Counted from the stretch's first letter, positions 17,288 to 25,892 are shown. The stretch: DNA of 64,000 nt from Hymenobacter telluris (GCF_017313265.1 NZ_JAFLQZ010000017.1:1-64000), one strand, 5' to 3'. Notes: a model not told the origin generated them from the letters alone. Numbers and translations are program-made.

Positions 17288-17821
17288 ATGAAACCATCTG
17301 ACCTGAATACGCTTGTCAAGAAATTTCTGCAATACAAGCTCACGGTGGCCTTTGCCGAAAGCTGCACGGCCGGTTTGCTGGCTTCGGAATTTGTGAAAGC
17401 CCAAGGAAGCAGCGAAGTGCTACTGGGCTCCGTAGTTACGTACCACGCAATAGCCAAGCAGCGGCTGTTAGGCGTGAAAAAGAAAACCCTGGCCATGTAC
17501 ACCGCCGAAAGCCAGCAGGTAACCAACGAAATGGTAATGGGCCTGCACAAACATCTACCTACTGCCGATGTGTGCGTAGCCGTAACGGGCCTGTGCGCGG
17601 GCGGCGCCTCCGAATCCGACGAAAAGCCGGTGGGCACTATGTACTTCACCATCCTGCACGAAAACCGCGCTAAAGAGATGCGTCAGGAGTTCGAGGGCAA
17701 CTGCGACACAGTACGCCAGCTGGCCGTTGATTTCATTTTCGACCATCTAAACGAATTGCTCGACCACTACGCCGAACAGCACGCCAACGACGCCATCGTA
17801 ACCAAGCTAGCGCAGAACTAG
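17288..17821 (+). CDS. CinA family protein (nicotinamide-nucleotide amidase type)
   Basis: A 177-residue protein equivalent to the stand-alone C-terminal CinA/PncC domain, which deamidates NMN in pyridine nucleotide recycling. The signature AFAESCTAGLLAS (Ser25 the likely nucleophile), GSSEVLLGSVVTYHAIAKQ and VAVTGLCAGG followed by KPVGTMYF are all present. The usual 'TGIAGP' is TGLCAGG here, so activity is likely but not certain. Its TAG is the first triplet of a 37-bp perfect inverted repeat. Confidence 0.85.
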   Translation: MKPSDLNTLVKKFLQYKLTVAFAESCTAGLLASEFVKAQGSSEVLLGSVVTYHAIAKQRLLGVKKKTLAMYTAESQQVTNEMVMGLHKHLPTADVCVAVTGLCAGGASESDEKPVGTMYFTILHENRAKEMRQEFEGNCDTVRQLAVDFIFDHLNELLDHYAEQHANDAIVTKLAQN

Positions 17822-17929
17822 TGGTGAAATGGTGAGATAGTGAGGTGGTGAGTTTGACGTTCTAAGCGCGCTGATTGCGCAGTCCAAACAATAAACTCAC
17901 CACCTCACTATCTCACCATTTCACCACTA
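17819..17929. repeat. GTGAAATGG-family palindromic element, copy B
   Basis: Arms 17819-17855 and 17893-17929 are perfectly complementary over 37 bp with a 37-nt centre containing TGACGTTCT (17855-17863) and GCGCGC words. The left arm starts with the TAG of the CinA gene and the right arm ends with the complement of the TAG of the minus-strand gene, so the element spans exactly from stop codon to stop codon. Confidence 0.9.
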
Positions 17930-18964
17930 GTCCAGCTTGTTGGGCAGGTCCAGTACCAGCTTTAGGTTTTGGCGCACCAAGTCGCCCATGCTGTGGCAGC
18001 GGTTGAAGGCGGTGGTTTGGTGGTGGGTGTTCAGCTCCTGCTTGAGCTGGGCTATTTTTTCGGGCGGAGCTAGGTCGTCGCGGCGCATGCAGTCCATGAG
18101 GGCCTTGAGGCGGTACCGCTCCAGGCGTACCCGGCGCAGCATGAGCACCCGCTCCTCGGTTTGGTATTGCCGGATGGCTTCGGCTTTCAGAAAGCGGCTG
18201 CACATCTGAATTACGGCCAAGTTGTCCTTGAAATACTGGGGCAGATACATCGTTTTGCGGCCCTCGTAGCTCTGCTGGTCGAAGTCGATGGCGCGCACGC
18301 GGTATTGCTCGGCGTCGAAATCAGGCGTCACCACAATCACGTAGTTGTAGGAGCGCATATCTCCCAGCAAGCGGGCAAAGCACCGCTCATTGAATTTCAC
18401 AAACTCCTTGGCAATGCGCACTTGGTTGAACTGCATCTGCGGAATCCGGGTCCGGATGAAGTCGTCGCCGGGAATGCCGGCAATGTGCTCCTCAATCAGC
18501 GTGTCGCCACTCACCAGGTAGCTGATGCGGTTGGGCGACAGCAGGTGCTCCAGTTCCAGCCCGTAGATGCGCGAAGCATCGGCGGTTTTCACGTAGAAGT
18601 AGTCGTAGTTGTCGTTGAGGCGGTTGATGATGCGTACCCGAAACGGATTGGAGTTGCCGAAGCGGCAGTAGTCAATCCGGTCGGCCAGCAGGTGGTCGGT
18701 GAACGACAGGTCGCCGTCGGTTTTCAGCAGCGCGTACACCTGGGCCAGTCCTTCGCTTAGCTCCACTAAGGTTTGGGGCTCATAGAACACGGTTTCCCAG
18801 AGCGTATCATTCCCCTGCCTATCAAGGAGCGGAAATGCGCCGCTGAAGCGGGTCAGGTCGCGGTAGCTGATCGGCAGCCGGGTTTCCCGGTCGTACTGGT
18901 GCAGGTACTCGCGCAGCGCCGGCTGAATGGCGTAGTGCAGCTTTTTGCGGGAAATAAGCGCCAT
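17927..18964 (-). CDS. Conserved hypothetical protein, kinase-like motif suspected
   Basis: A 345-residue soluble protein without signal peptide or membrane helix; I do not recognise the family. The middle reads EEHIAGIPGDDFI, then FARLLGDMRSYNYVIVV and after a short spacer YRVRAIDFDQQSYEG. A 'GD..SYN' followed by 'IDFDQ' resembles the catalytic and metal-binding segments of HipA- or aminoglycoside-kinase-like folds, in which an IDFD aspartate binds Mg2+. The C-terminal third is rich in Arg and Leu and helical. The gene is flanked on both sides by palindromic copies B and C. Function unknown; the kinase idea is inference from two short motifs. Confidence 0.7.
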   Translation of the reverse strand: MALISRKKLHYAIQPALREYLHQYDRETRLPISYRDLTRFSGAFPLLDRQGNDTLWETVFYEPQTLVELSEGLAQVYALLKTDGDLSFTDHLLADRIDYCRFGNSNPFRVRIINRLNDNYDYFYVKTADASRIYGLELEHLLSPNRISYLVSGDTLIEEHIAGIPGDDFIRTRIPQMQFNQVRIAKEFVKFNERCFARLLGDMRSYNYVIVVTPDFDAEQYRVRAIDFDQQSYEGRKTMYLPQYFKDNLAVIQMCSRFLKAEAIRQYQTEERVLMLRRVRLERYRLKALMDCMRRDDLAPPEKIAQLKQELNTHHQTTAFNRCHSMGDLVRQNLKLVLDLPNKLD

Positions 18965-18966
18965 GA

Positions 18967-19078
18967 GGTGAAATGGTGAGGTGGTGAAATGGTGAGTTTA
19001 ACGTTCTATCCGCACAATTTGCGCAAGTGGCGCGGCGAGAACCGCAAACTCACTATTTCACCAGCTCACCATTTCACC
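18967..19078. repeat. GTGAAATGG-family palindromic element, copy C
   Basis: Arms 18967-18999 and 19046-19078 match at 31 of 33 positions. The centre has TAACGTTCT (8 of 9 with copies A and B) and GCGC words. Unlike copy B it sits between two divergent genes, right at the ATG of the minus-strand gene and about 40 bp from the plus-strand ATG, so it cannot be simply a terminator. Confidence 0.85.
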
Positions 19079-19120
19079 GCTTAACTTTAAGCGTCTATCC
19101 ACGGGCTCTGTCATTATACC

Positions 19121-20356
19121 ATGAAAAAACCGTTTATTTTCTTCCTGTGCCTGGGCCTGCTGCTGCCGTTTACGTCGCCGGGCTGGGGCTTTTTCGCGCA
19201 CCGTACTATTGCGCAGATATCAGTATACGCGCTGCCGTCCAATTTGCAGCCGTTCTACTTTCGGCATCTCAAGGAAATCGTGAAGCTGTCTACGGCTCCC
19301 GATGAGCGGCGCGACTCCGACCCCAAGGAAGCCACCAAGCATTTCATCGACATGGACCACTACGGCGACGACCCGTTTGGGCTCATGCCCAAAACCTGGG
19401 ATAAGGCCGAAGCCAAGTACACCGCCGATACCCTGCGCAAGTACGGCACGGTGCCGTGGGAAATCATGGAAGTGAAAGAAAACCTGACGGCGGCCTTCAA
19501 AGCGCGCGACACCGTGGCCATTGTGCGCCTTTCCGCCGATTTGTGCCACTACATTGCCGATGCCTTCGTGCCGCTGCACACCACCGTCAACTACGATGGG
19601 CAGCTGAGCAACCAGCAGGGTATCCACTCGCTGTGGGAGTCGAAGCTACCCGAGCACAACATTGCCAAATACAAGCTGGATTCGGAATCGGCGAGCTACG
19701 TGAAAGACCCGCAGGCCGCCATCTGGCAGGTAGTTCAGAAGTCGTATGGCTTCCTGGGCGCCACTTTCGACCTGGAAGAGAAGGCCTCACGCGGCTTCAA
19801 AACCGAAACCAAGTATGTGTTTTCGCACAAATATGGTAAAACCCGCCGCTCCTATTCCGATGCGTTTGCCGATGCCTACCACAAGGAAGTGGGCGGCATG
19901 GTGGCTTACCAGCTGAAGCAGGCCCCTACAATGGTGGCCTCTATGTGGCTCACGGCCTGGCGCGACGCCGGCAGTCCCAACCTCACCGAAATGCTAGCCA
20001 GCAAGCCCAGCAAAGAGGAAAAAGAACTGCTGAGCAGCCAGCTGAAAGTGTGGAAAGACAACGAACTGGTGCCGCAGCAGATGCTACTGGCCCTCAACAA
20101 GCAGGAAGCCGCCGCCAAAACCGACCAAATTAACTCGGCGGTGGATGCCCCCGCACCCGTATTGGAAACCACCTCACCTACCGAAGCAACCCCGTCGGCC
20201 TCGCCCATCCCGGGTGCGCCAGCCGTGAAAGGTGCCGAAAAGGTGAAAGTCAAAGTGAAAACCGACGAAGGCAATACCAAGCAAAAGGAGAAACCCAAGA
20301 AGCCCGCCAAGAAAAAGGACGACGGCTGGGGTTCCCCATCCAACTCGGGCTGGTAG
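19121..20356 (+). CDS. Zinc-dependent phospholipase C/S1-P1 nuclease-like protein
   Basis: A 411-residue exported protein. The signal peptide ends just before WGFFAHRTIAQIS, so the mature N-terminus would begin with Trp, as in the phospholipase C/P1 nuclease superfamily where that Trp and the next His bind zinc. Further candidate ligands are HFIDMDHYGDD, LCHYIADAFVPLHTT and GIHSLWE. It probably hydrolyses phosphodiesters (lipid or nucleic acid) outside the cytoplasm. The last 70 residues are Pro/Ala- then Lys-rich and low-complexity, ending in WGSPSNSGW. A distant relative is encoded at 45902-47173. Confidence 0.8.
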   Translation: MKKPFIFFLCLGLLLPFTSPGWGFFAHRTIAQISVYALPSNLQPFYFRHLKEIVKLSTAPDERRDSDPKEATKHFIDMDHYGDDPFGLMPKTWDKAEAKYTADTLRKYGTVPWEIMEVKENLTAAFKARDTVAIVRLSADLCHYIADAFVPLHTTVNYDGQLSNQQGIHSLWESKLPEHNIAKYKLDSESASYVKDPQAAIWQVVQKSYGFLGATFDLEEKASRGFKTETKYVFSHKYGKTRRSYSDAFADAYHKEVGGMVAYQLKQAPTMVASMWLTAWRDAGSPNLTEMLASKPSKEEKELLSSQLKVWKDNELVPQQMLLALNKQEAAAKTDQINSAVDAPAPVLETTSPTEATPSASPIPGAPAVKGAEKVKVKVKTDEGNTKQKEKPKKPAKKKDDGWGSPSNSGW

Positions 20357-20659
20357 CTGGATAAAGCACCAAAAAGCGTCGCTCATGTAGATGAGCGACG
20401 CTTTTTTTATGCATTTCCTCTACGCACAGCGCAAGCAGCCACGAAAGGGCAGGATTCTATACAAATTGGTTGATTTTGTCCCACACACTGCTCATATCAT
20501 TGAAAATCAAATTATTATAAAATAGGCTTAGCTATATCATTACAACTTCGACGACCAAGCTCGACATAACGCGCAAGTAGCCTGAGCGTACAGCCTCAGT
20601 ACCCTTGCTGACGTGACGTCGACAAGGCATCTCGCCCTTTCACCTTTACCTTCTGAGCT
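20357..20659. other. Intergenic region with terminator and AT-rich leader
   Basis: 303 bp. It begins with a strong terminator (20371-20408). From about 20455 to 20545 the sequence is AT-rich, then it returns to mixed composition ahead of the Mn catalase ATG. The sequence TTTACCTTCTGAGCTATG at the catalase start resembles but does not match a -7 box. No small gene or RNA recognised. Confidence 0.5.
20371..20408 (+). terminator. Rho-independent terminator
   Basis: A 16-bp perfect stem (AAAAAGCGTCGCTCAT, loop GTAG, and complement) ending in a run of seven T, 14 bp after the stop of the phospholipase-like gene. Confidence 0.92.
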
Positions 20660-21565
20660 ATGATTTTGCGCTATGACCGGCTGGCTGTTGAGCTGCCCAA
20701 ACCCAAAAACCCTTCGCCAAATGATGCTGCTGCCATTCAGGAGCTATTAGGTGGTAAGTACGGAGAGATGTCGACGCTGATGAACTACACGTTCCAGTCG
20801 TTCAATTTCCGGGGGCGTAACCGGTTGCGGCCGTTCTACGACCTTACGTGTAGCATTGCGGCCGAAGAATACAGCCATATCGAGGCCGTGTCGTACGCCA
20901 TCAATCTGCTGCTCACGGGCCAAACGGTGCGGGGCAAAGACCCGGTACCGGCCCCTCTGGCCGACGCCAAAGATGCGCGCAACAGCTACCACTTCCTGAG
21001 CAGCGCCCAAGCTGCCCTACCCGTCGATTCGATGGGCAACCCCTGGACTGGCCACAACGTGCACGCCAGTGGCAACCTGAAACTGGATTTGCTGCATAAC
21101 TTCTTTCTGGAATGTGGTGCCCGTGCCAACAAGATGCGAGTGTACGAAATGGTATCGGACCCGTGCGCGCGCGCCATGGTGGGCTATTTGCTGGTACGCG
21201 GCGGCTTGCACGTGGTAGCGTACGCCAAGGCGCTGGAGCATCTCACGGGCGTGGAAGTAACCAAATTGGTGCCCGTACCAGAGCTGAGCAACGACGCCTT
21301 CCCGGAAGCTAAAAAGCTCCAAGATGAGCAAAAGCTGCACCTCAAGCTCTACACCTTCAGCAAAGAAGACTACAAGCAGGCCGGCATTATCTGGAATGGT
21401 ACTCACCCCGAGGATGGTCAGCCGTTGGAAGTGATTCACGGCGGGTTCGAGGGCGTGCCGTACCCCGATTTGGAGGAAGAGCCCCAGCTCAACTCGCCTG
21501 GTGCCGACGACTACGACCCACAGATGTTTGCCGACATTGCCAAGAAATTAGGCATCAAGCTGTAA
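20660..21565 (+). CDS. Manganese catalase
   Basis: A 301-residue non-haem catalase that disproportionates hydrogen peroxide at a dimanganese centre inside a ferritin-like four-helix bundle. Metal ligands can be assigned by pattern: Glu in GGKYGEMSTLMNYTFQ, Glu and His in CSIAAEEYSHIEAV, Glu in NFFLECGARANKMRVYEM, and His in GGLHVVAYAKALE. The C-terminal extension (PYPDLEEEPQLNSPGADDYD) is typical of the family. It stands alone between a terminator and an inverted repeat. Confidence 0.93.
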   Translation: MILRYDRLAVELPKPKNPSPNDAAAIQELLGGKYGEMSTLMNYTFQSFNFRGRNRLRPFYDLTCSIAAEEYSHIEAVSYAINLLLTGQTVRGKDPVPAPLADAKDARNSYHFLSSAQAALPVDSMGNPWTGHNVHASGNLKLDLLHNFFLECGARANKMRVYEMVSDPCARAMVGYLLVRGGLHVVAYAKALEHLTGVEVTKLVPVPELSNDAFPEAKKLQDEQKLHLKLYTFSKEDYKQAGIIWNGTHPEDGQPLEVIHGGFEGVPYPDLEEEPQLNSPGADDYDPQMFADIAKKLGIKL

Positions 21566-21570
21566 GTAAG

Positions 21571-21642
21571 TTTAGTATTGAGTAGGTAGAAAGCAACTCC
21601 ATCCTACTACTCAATACTCACTACTACCTACTCAATACTAAA
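21571..21642. repeat. 19-bp inverted repeat after Mn catalase
   Basis: Arms 21571-21589 (TTTAGTATTGAGTAGGTAG) and 21624-21642 are perfectly complementary. Inside the loop the word CTACTCAATACT occurs once more, so one arm is also directly repeated. It lies just after the Mn catalase stop and could end its transcript, though without a T run. Confidence 0.8.
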
Positions 21643-21733
21643 TTACTGGATACTATGGTTGAGGTGGCTGCCGCGAGGTGGCCACCTCTTGCGTTTTTCG
21701 GCTAGCTTGCACCGCGTACTACCGTTTTTGCCT

Positions 21734-22483
21734 ATGCGCTTCGTTGCTTCCCAGTTTCCGCTTGCCTTCTCCCTGTTGCTACTAGCGGCGTGCAACCGCC
21801 AGCAGCCCGCCGACGACACCGTGGCGCCCACGCCCTCAGCGGAGCGCAATGTACCGGGCCCCAGCCTAACCGCCATAGCTGACAGCAATGCGGCCCGGCT
21901 GCTGCTCCCCTATGGCAAGCAGTATCCGGCGTCGGAGGTGATAGTGCATACCCGCCTCGGCGACATCCGGGTGAAACTCTACGACGACACCCCCATTCAC
22001 AAGGCCAATTTTTTGCTCTTGTCCCGCCGCGGTGTGTTCGATGAAACCGTATTTAACCGGGTGGTGAAAGGCTTTGCCGTGCAGGGTGGCGCCTCCGACC
22101 ACCGCACTATTAAGCTGGCCCGCTACCGCCTGCCCCCCGAAATCCGGCCGCAGCACTTCCATAAGCGTGGCGCCCTCGGCATGGCCCGCTACGACGATGA
22201 CGAAAACCCCGGCCAACTGTCCTCAAACACCGATTTCTACTTTGTGCAGGGCCAAACCATGACGTCCGCCCAAAGCCAGGCCATGGCGGGCCGCGCCCTC
22301 ACCCCTGCCCAGCAGCGCACCTACGCCACCGTGGGCGGCGTGCCGTCGTTGGATGGCAAGTACACGGTGTTCGGCGAAGTGATAGAGGGCCTCGATGTGG
22401 TAGATAAAATAGCCAACGAGCCCGTAGACCCCTACAAATGGCCGAAGAAGGACGTGGATATCAAGATAGAAATAGTGAAGTAA
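21734..22483 (+). CDS. Lipoprotein peptidyl-prolyl isomerase (cyclophilin type)
   Basis: A 249-residue exported cyclophilin. The signal peptide ends in a lipobox (LLLAAC, Cys20), so it should be membrane-anchored in the periplasm. Cyclophilin features follow: VHTRLGDIRVKLYDDTPIHKANF, FNRVVKGFAVQGG (catalytic Arg region), RGALGMARYDDDENPGQLSSNTDFYFVQG (in parts) and YTVFGEVIEGLDVVDKIA. It assists folding of exported proteins by proline cis-trans isomerisation. Start at ATG 21734; the open 25 codons upstream overlap the leader. Confidence 0.9.
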   Translation: MRFVASQFPLAFSLLLLAACNRQQPADDTVAPTPSAERNVPGPSLTAIADSNAARLLLPYGKQYPASEVIVHTRLGDIRVKLYDDTPIHKANFLLLSRRGVFDETVFNRVVKGFAVQGGASDHRTIKLARYRLPPEIRPQHFHKRGALGMARYDDDENPGQLSSNTDFYFVQGQTMTSAQSQAMAGRALTPAQQRTYATVGGVPSLDGKYTVFGEVIEGLDVVDKIANEPVDPYKWPKKDVDIKIEIVK

Positions 22484-22496
22484 CGATAAACGCAAA

Positions 22497-22862
22497 CTAC
22501 GGGCGGCGCACCTGAATCAGCTTGCTTTTGGTGACGTCGCCGGGCTGCTCGTTTAGTAGTTCGGTTAGTTCGGCGCGGGTGTAGGCTATGGTTTTGGGCA
22601 GTGGCTCGAAGGCTAGCTGGCGTAGGTCAGCGTCGGCCGTGGGCGAATCCTGGCGGGCGGGGTGCAGGTAGGCGCTGTCGGACGTGACGCGGTAGAGGTG
22701 GTAGAAAAAGTAGCGCGTTTCGGTGGTACCAGCTGGCTGAAACTGCACCACGTACACGTCCCCGGTTTTGGGGTTGGCTACCTTTTCCTGCACTGTCTCC
22801 TCGGAACAGGCGCTTAAAAGCGGTAAGAGCAGCAAGCAGAGGCAACGGATACTAGCAGGCAT
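22497..22862 (-). CDS. Small lipoprotein of unknown function
   Basis: A 121-residue protein with a signal peptide and lipobox (LLSAC, Cys19). The mature part has beta-rich sequence (GDVYVVQFQPAGTTETRYFFYHLYRVTSDSAYLHP, in parts) and ends with a helical segment. I do not recognise a family. It converges with the cyclophilin gene, whose stop codon is only 13 bp away, with no hairpin between. Confidence 0.65.
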   Translation of the reverse strand: MPASIRCLCLLLLPLLSACSEETVQEKVANPKTGDVYVVQFQPAGTTETRYFFYHLYRVTSDSAYLHPARQDSPTADADLRQLAFEPLPKTIAYTRAELTELLNEQPGDVTKSKLIQVRRP

Positions 22863-22956
22863 TGGCGTAGCGAAGATGGTTGGGGGTTGGCTGGCAAGAT
22901 AAGCCCACCAGCGGCTATTGGCAGGCGGAGGCTTGCTTGAACTACTCTCCGCTCTA

Positions 22957-23547
22957 CTAATCAGGCACGTTTGAATCTTGCTGGTCAGCCACCAAACTAT
23001 ACATCATGGCAGCAAAAGAAGGATACAGCACCTGCTTCGGCACTGGTTCGGAGTGCAACAACTCATGGTCAATCATAACAACCGGACAGTCATGGTCTTC
23101 CTTGTTTTGGCTGTTTGCATCAAAGCACACAATTCCCCAATCCGAATAATCGGCGAAGTAGATAAGTCCTTGTTCTATCAGCTTAGATGGGTCCCAGGCA
23201 TCGAAATAACGAGCAAGCAATTTTGCTTTCCACTCATAGATGCCATGCCTGAAGAAGTTGATTTCCTGTTGCGGCCATAAATCGTAAAAGTGCTTGTAAT
23301 GCAGAAACTCCTTGTATAAATCAGGATACCGCAACTTCGTTTTAGCTTCTAATTCTGTTATATCCGAGTCAGTAACCGTGCTCGGCACCGGTTTCCACGG
23401 CAGCCAATCATCCTCCGACGTTCCAGTTTCGTCCTGCATTTCCAAGGGCATGTTGGCATAGGGCAAACGCATCAAATCAACGTCACGCAGCTTCTGTAGC
23501 GCCACATCCACAAACTGATGAACTACACGGATATCTGTCGGAGTCAT
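22957..23547 (-). CDS. SMI1/KNR4 (SUKH)-like protein
   Basis: A 196-residue soluble acidic protein. The stretch PSTVTDSDITELEAKTKLRYPDLYKEFLHY (in parts) is the classic SUKH/SMI1-KNR4 entry (helix, then 'lP.dykefL'), and later strands such as GLIYFADYSDWGIVCFDA fit the same fold. SUKH proteins often act as immunity proteins against polymorphic toxins. No toxin gene is next to it. By eye the gene is noticeably more AT-rich than its neighbours, which hints at horizontal acquisition. An immunity role is inference. Confidence 0.65.
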   Translation of the reverse strand: MTPTDIRVVHQFVDVALQKLRDVDLMRLPYANMPLEMQDETGTSEDDWLPWKPVPSTVTDSDITELEAKTKLRYPDLYKEFLHYKHFYDLWPQQEINFFRHGIYEWKAKLLARYFDAWDPSKLIEQGLIYFADYSDWGIVCFDANSQNKEDHDCPVVMIDHELLHSEPVPKQVLYPSFAAMMYSLVADQQDSNVPD

Positions 23548-23689
23548 TCAGTTTCTGTTTTAGTGGAAAGTGTATGGGGCAAAGTAATAAAGACGTACAA
23601 AGGCAACACGGTATTCAGTAGAATAGCGTTTCGCCGGTTTGCTGTTGACCAATTTAGCGGCACCTAGCACACTACGTCCGATAATACAA

Positions 23690-23722
23690 AAAAGGCGGCC
23701 CGCGCATTGCGAGCCGCCTTTT
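23690..23722 (-). terminator. Rho-independent terminator
   Basis: A 10-bp stem (AAAAGGCGGC / GCCGCCTTTT) with a 13-nt loop; on the minus strand it is followed by six T, 38 bp past the stop codon of the M13 peptidase gene. Confidence 0.85.
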
Positions 23723-23759
23723 CAACAATTCATTAATCAGCTATTCTGCCATTCAAACT

Positions 23760-25892
23760 CTACCAAATCTTGGCGCGGTCGGTTTGGGCGCGCACCATTT
23801 TGGCGTCTTCCTTACAGCCGAAGGCCTCGTAGAACTGGGGCATATTCATGAGCGGGCCGTTGGTGCGGAACTGCGCCGGGGAATGCGGGTCGGTCATTAC
23901 CTGCTGGCGCAGGTACTCAGGCCGGGCGTTGGTGCGCCACACCTGTGCCCAGCTCAGGAAGAAGCGCTGGTCGGGCGTGAGGCCGTCGTATTTGGGGTAG
24001 TTGCCATCAGGATACTGCTTTTTCAACTGCTTGTGCAGGGCCGAATACGCAATGTTGAGGCCACCCAGGTCGGCCAGGTTTTCGCCCATGGTCAGCTTGC
24101 CGTTCACGTACACCGAGTCCAGCGGCGAGAAGGCCGAATACTGCTTGCCCACCATGTCGGCGCGCTGCGTGAATTTGTCGGCGTCTTCCTTGGTCCACCA
24201 GTCTTTCAAGTTGCCTTCCGAGTCGTACTGCCGGCCCTGGTCGTCGAAACCGTGGGTGATTTCGTGGCCGATAACGGCGCCCATACCACCGTAGTTCACA
24301 GCGTCATCAGCTTTGGGGTCGAAGAACGGAGGCTGCATGATACCAGCCGGGAACACAATTTCGTTCATCGGCGGGTTGTAGTAGGCATTCACCGTGGGCG
24401 GGGTCATGCCCCACTCGTTGCGGTCAATCGGCTTGCCCAGCTTGCTGTAGTTGTCCAGCGTGGCCCATTTGCGAGCCGCCAGCGTGTTTTGCAGGTACGA
24501 TTCGCGTGAGATGGTCAGGGCCGAATAATCTTTCCACTTATCGGGGTAGCCGATTTTCACCGTGAAGGCGTTCAGCTTCTTGAGGGCCTCCTTTTTGGTG
24601 GCTTCGCTCATCCAATCCACTTTTTGAATGTGGTCGGCCATAGCCTCACGGATGTTGGCCACCATTTCCAGCGCCTTGGCTTTGGTTTCGGGCGTAAAGG
24701 CCTTGTCCACGTACAGCTGGCCGAAGGCTTCTCCCAGCGCCCCATCAGTAGCGCGGTTCATGCGCTTCCAGCGGGGCTGCTGCTGCTTGGCGCCGCTCAG
24801 CACCTGCGAGAAACGGAAGGCTTCGTCGCCGTAGGCTTTCGGCAGCGCCGACGTCACCGACGACACCATGTGCCAGCGCAAATAGGTTTTTAGGTCGGTC
24901 AGGGGCTCCTGCTTCAGCATGGCGCTTTCCTCTTTGAAGAAAGCCGGCTGTCCCACAATCACCTCTTTGGCGGCTCCGAGCTTCATGGCCTGCAACGCCG
25001 TGGGCAGTCCCAGGTTCGGGAACTGCTTGTTGGCTTCGGCCACGGTCATTTTGTTGTAGTTGGCGTACGGGTCGCGCAGGTCTACGCGGCTCTTGCTGGC
25101 TTTGGCCAACCGGGTTTCCAAGCGCACTACAGTAGCAGCGTTTTTAGCAGCTACGGCAGGCGCGTCGCCCAACATCTTGAAAGTGTTGGTCAGGTACGTA
25201 ACGTACGCCGTGCGGATAGCTTTCGAACGGGCGTCGTCCTTGAGGTAGTAGTCCCGGTCGGGCAACGAAAGGCCACCCTGGCCCATCTGGAAGGCATATT
25301 GCGTGCTGTTCTTTTCGTCCTGGCCCACATAGGCGTTGAAGAAAGCGCCAGTGCCAGTCAGTTGCTGCCGTACGATTTCCGCTTGTAGTGCTTTCAGGTC
25401 TTTGATGCCCTGAATCCGGTCTAGCTCGGGCTTCAGATACTTCAGGCCGGCCTGCTCGATGGCCACGGTGTCCATGGCTGAGGCATAGAAGTCGCCTACT
25501 TTCTGGGCATTGGTGCCTTTAGTGGCCGAGGTGTTGGCGGCAGCTTCCTGCAAAATCTGCCGCATGACGGCGTTGTTCTTGTCGCTCAGCTCATTGAACG
25601 AGCCCCAGCGGACTTCGGCGGCCGGAATCGGGTTGTTCTTGTACCAATTGCCGGAAGCGTACTGGTTGAAATCCTGACACGGCGAAGCCGACGCGTCGAT
25701 GTTCGTCAGGTTCAGGCCGGTGCCTTTCGGAGCGGAGGCTTCCGCCGGAGCCGACGTGTTACCGGTAGCCGACATATCTGGCTTGATGGAGGTAGCAGCC
25801 GGGCGCGCTTTCGGGCCGCTGGTGGAGCAGGCCGCCAGCGTCAGGCCCGTGAGAGCCACGGCGGCCAGCGTCATGCTGTTGCGTTTCTTCAT
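23760..25892 (-). CDS. M13 family metallopeptidase (neprilysin-like lipoprotein)
   Basis: A 710-residue zinc endopeptidase of the M13 family. The lipobox LTLAAC (Cys22) predicts a periplasm-facing lipoprotein. The N-terminal part (CQDFNQYASGNWYKNNPIPA) and the C-terminal catalytic part are both complete: zinc motif HEITHGFDDQG at about 547-557, third ligand in ENLADLGG (about 606), and the substrate-binding NAYYNPPMNEIVFPAG (the NAYY motif). The length is that of PepO/neprilysin-type bacterial enzymes. It degrades short peptides. Start at ATG 25892 gives a proper lipoprotein signal. Confidence 0.93.
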   Translation of the reverse strand: MKKRNSMTLAAVALTGLTLAACSTSGPKARPAATSIKPDMSATGNTSAPAEASAPKGTGLNLTNIDASASPCQDFNQYASGNWYKNNPIPAAEVRWGSFNELSDKNNAVMRQILQEAAANTSATKGTNAQKVGDFYASAMDTVAIEQAGLKYLKPELDRIQGIKDLKALQAEIVRQQLTGTGAFFNAYVGQDEKNSTQYAFQMGQGGLSLPDRDYYLKDDARSKAIRTAYVTYLTNTFKMLGDAPAVAAKNAATVVRLETRLAKASKSRVDLRDPYANYNKMTVAEANKQFPNLGLPTALQAMKLGAAKEVIVGQPAFFKEESAMLKQEPLTDLKTYLRWHMVSSVTSALPKAYGDEAFRFSQVLSGAKQQQPRWKRMNRATDGALGEAFGQLYVDKAFTPETKAKALEMVANIREAMADHIQKVDWMSEATKKEALKKLNAFTVKIGYPDKWKDYSALTISRESYLQNTLAARKWATLDNYSKLGKPIDRNEWGMTPPTVNAYYNPPMNEIVFPAGIMQPPFFDPKADDAVNYGGMGAVIGHEITHGFDDQGRQYDSEGNLKDWWTKEDADKFTQRADMVGKQYSAFSPLDSVYVNGKLTMGENLADLGGLNIAYSALHKQLKKQYPDGNYPKYDGLTPDQRFFLSWAQVWRTNARPEYLRQQVMTDPHSPAQFRTNGPLMNMPQFYEAFGCKEDAKMVRAQTDRAKIW

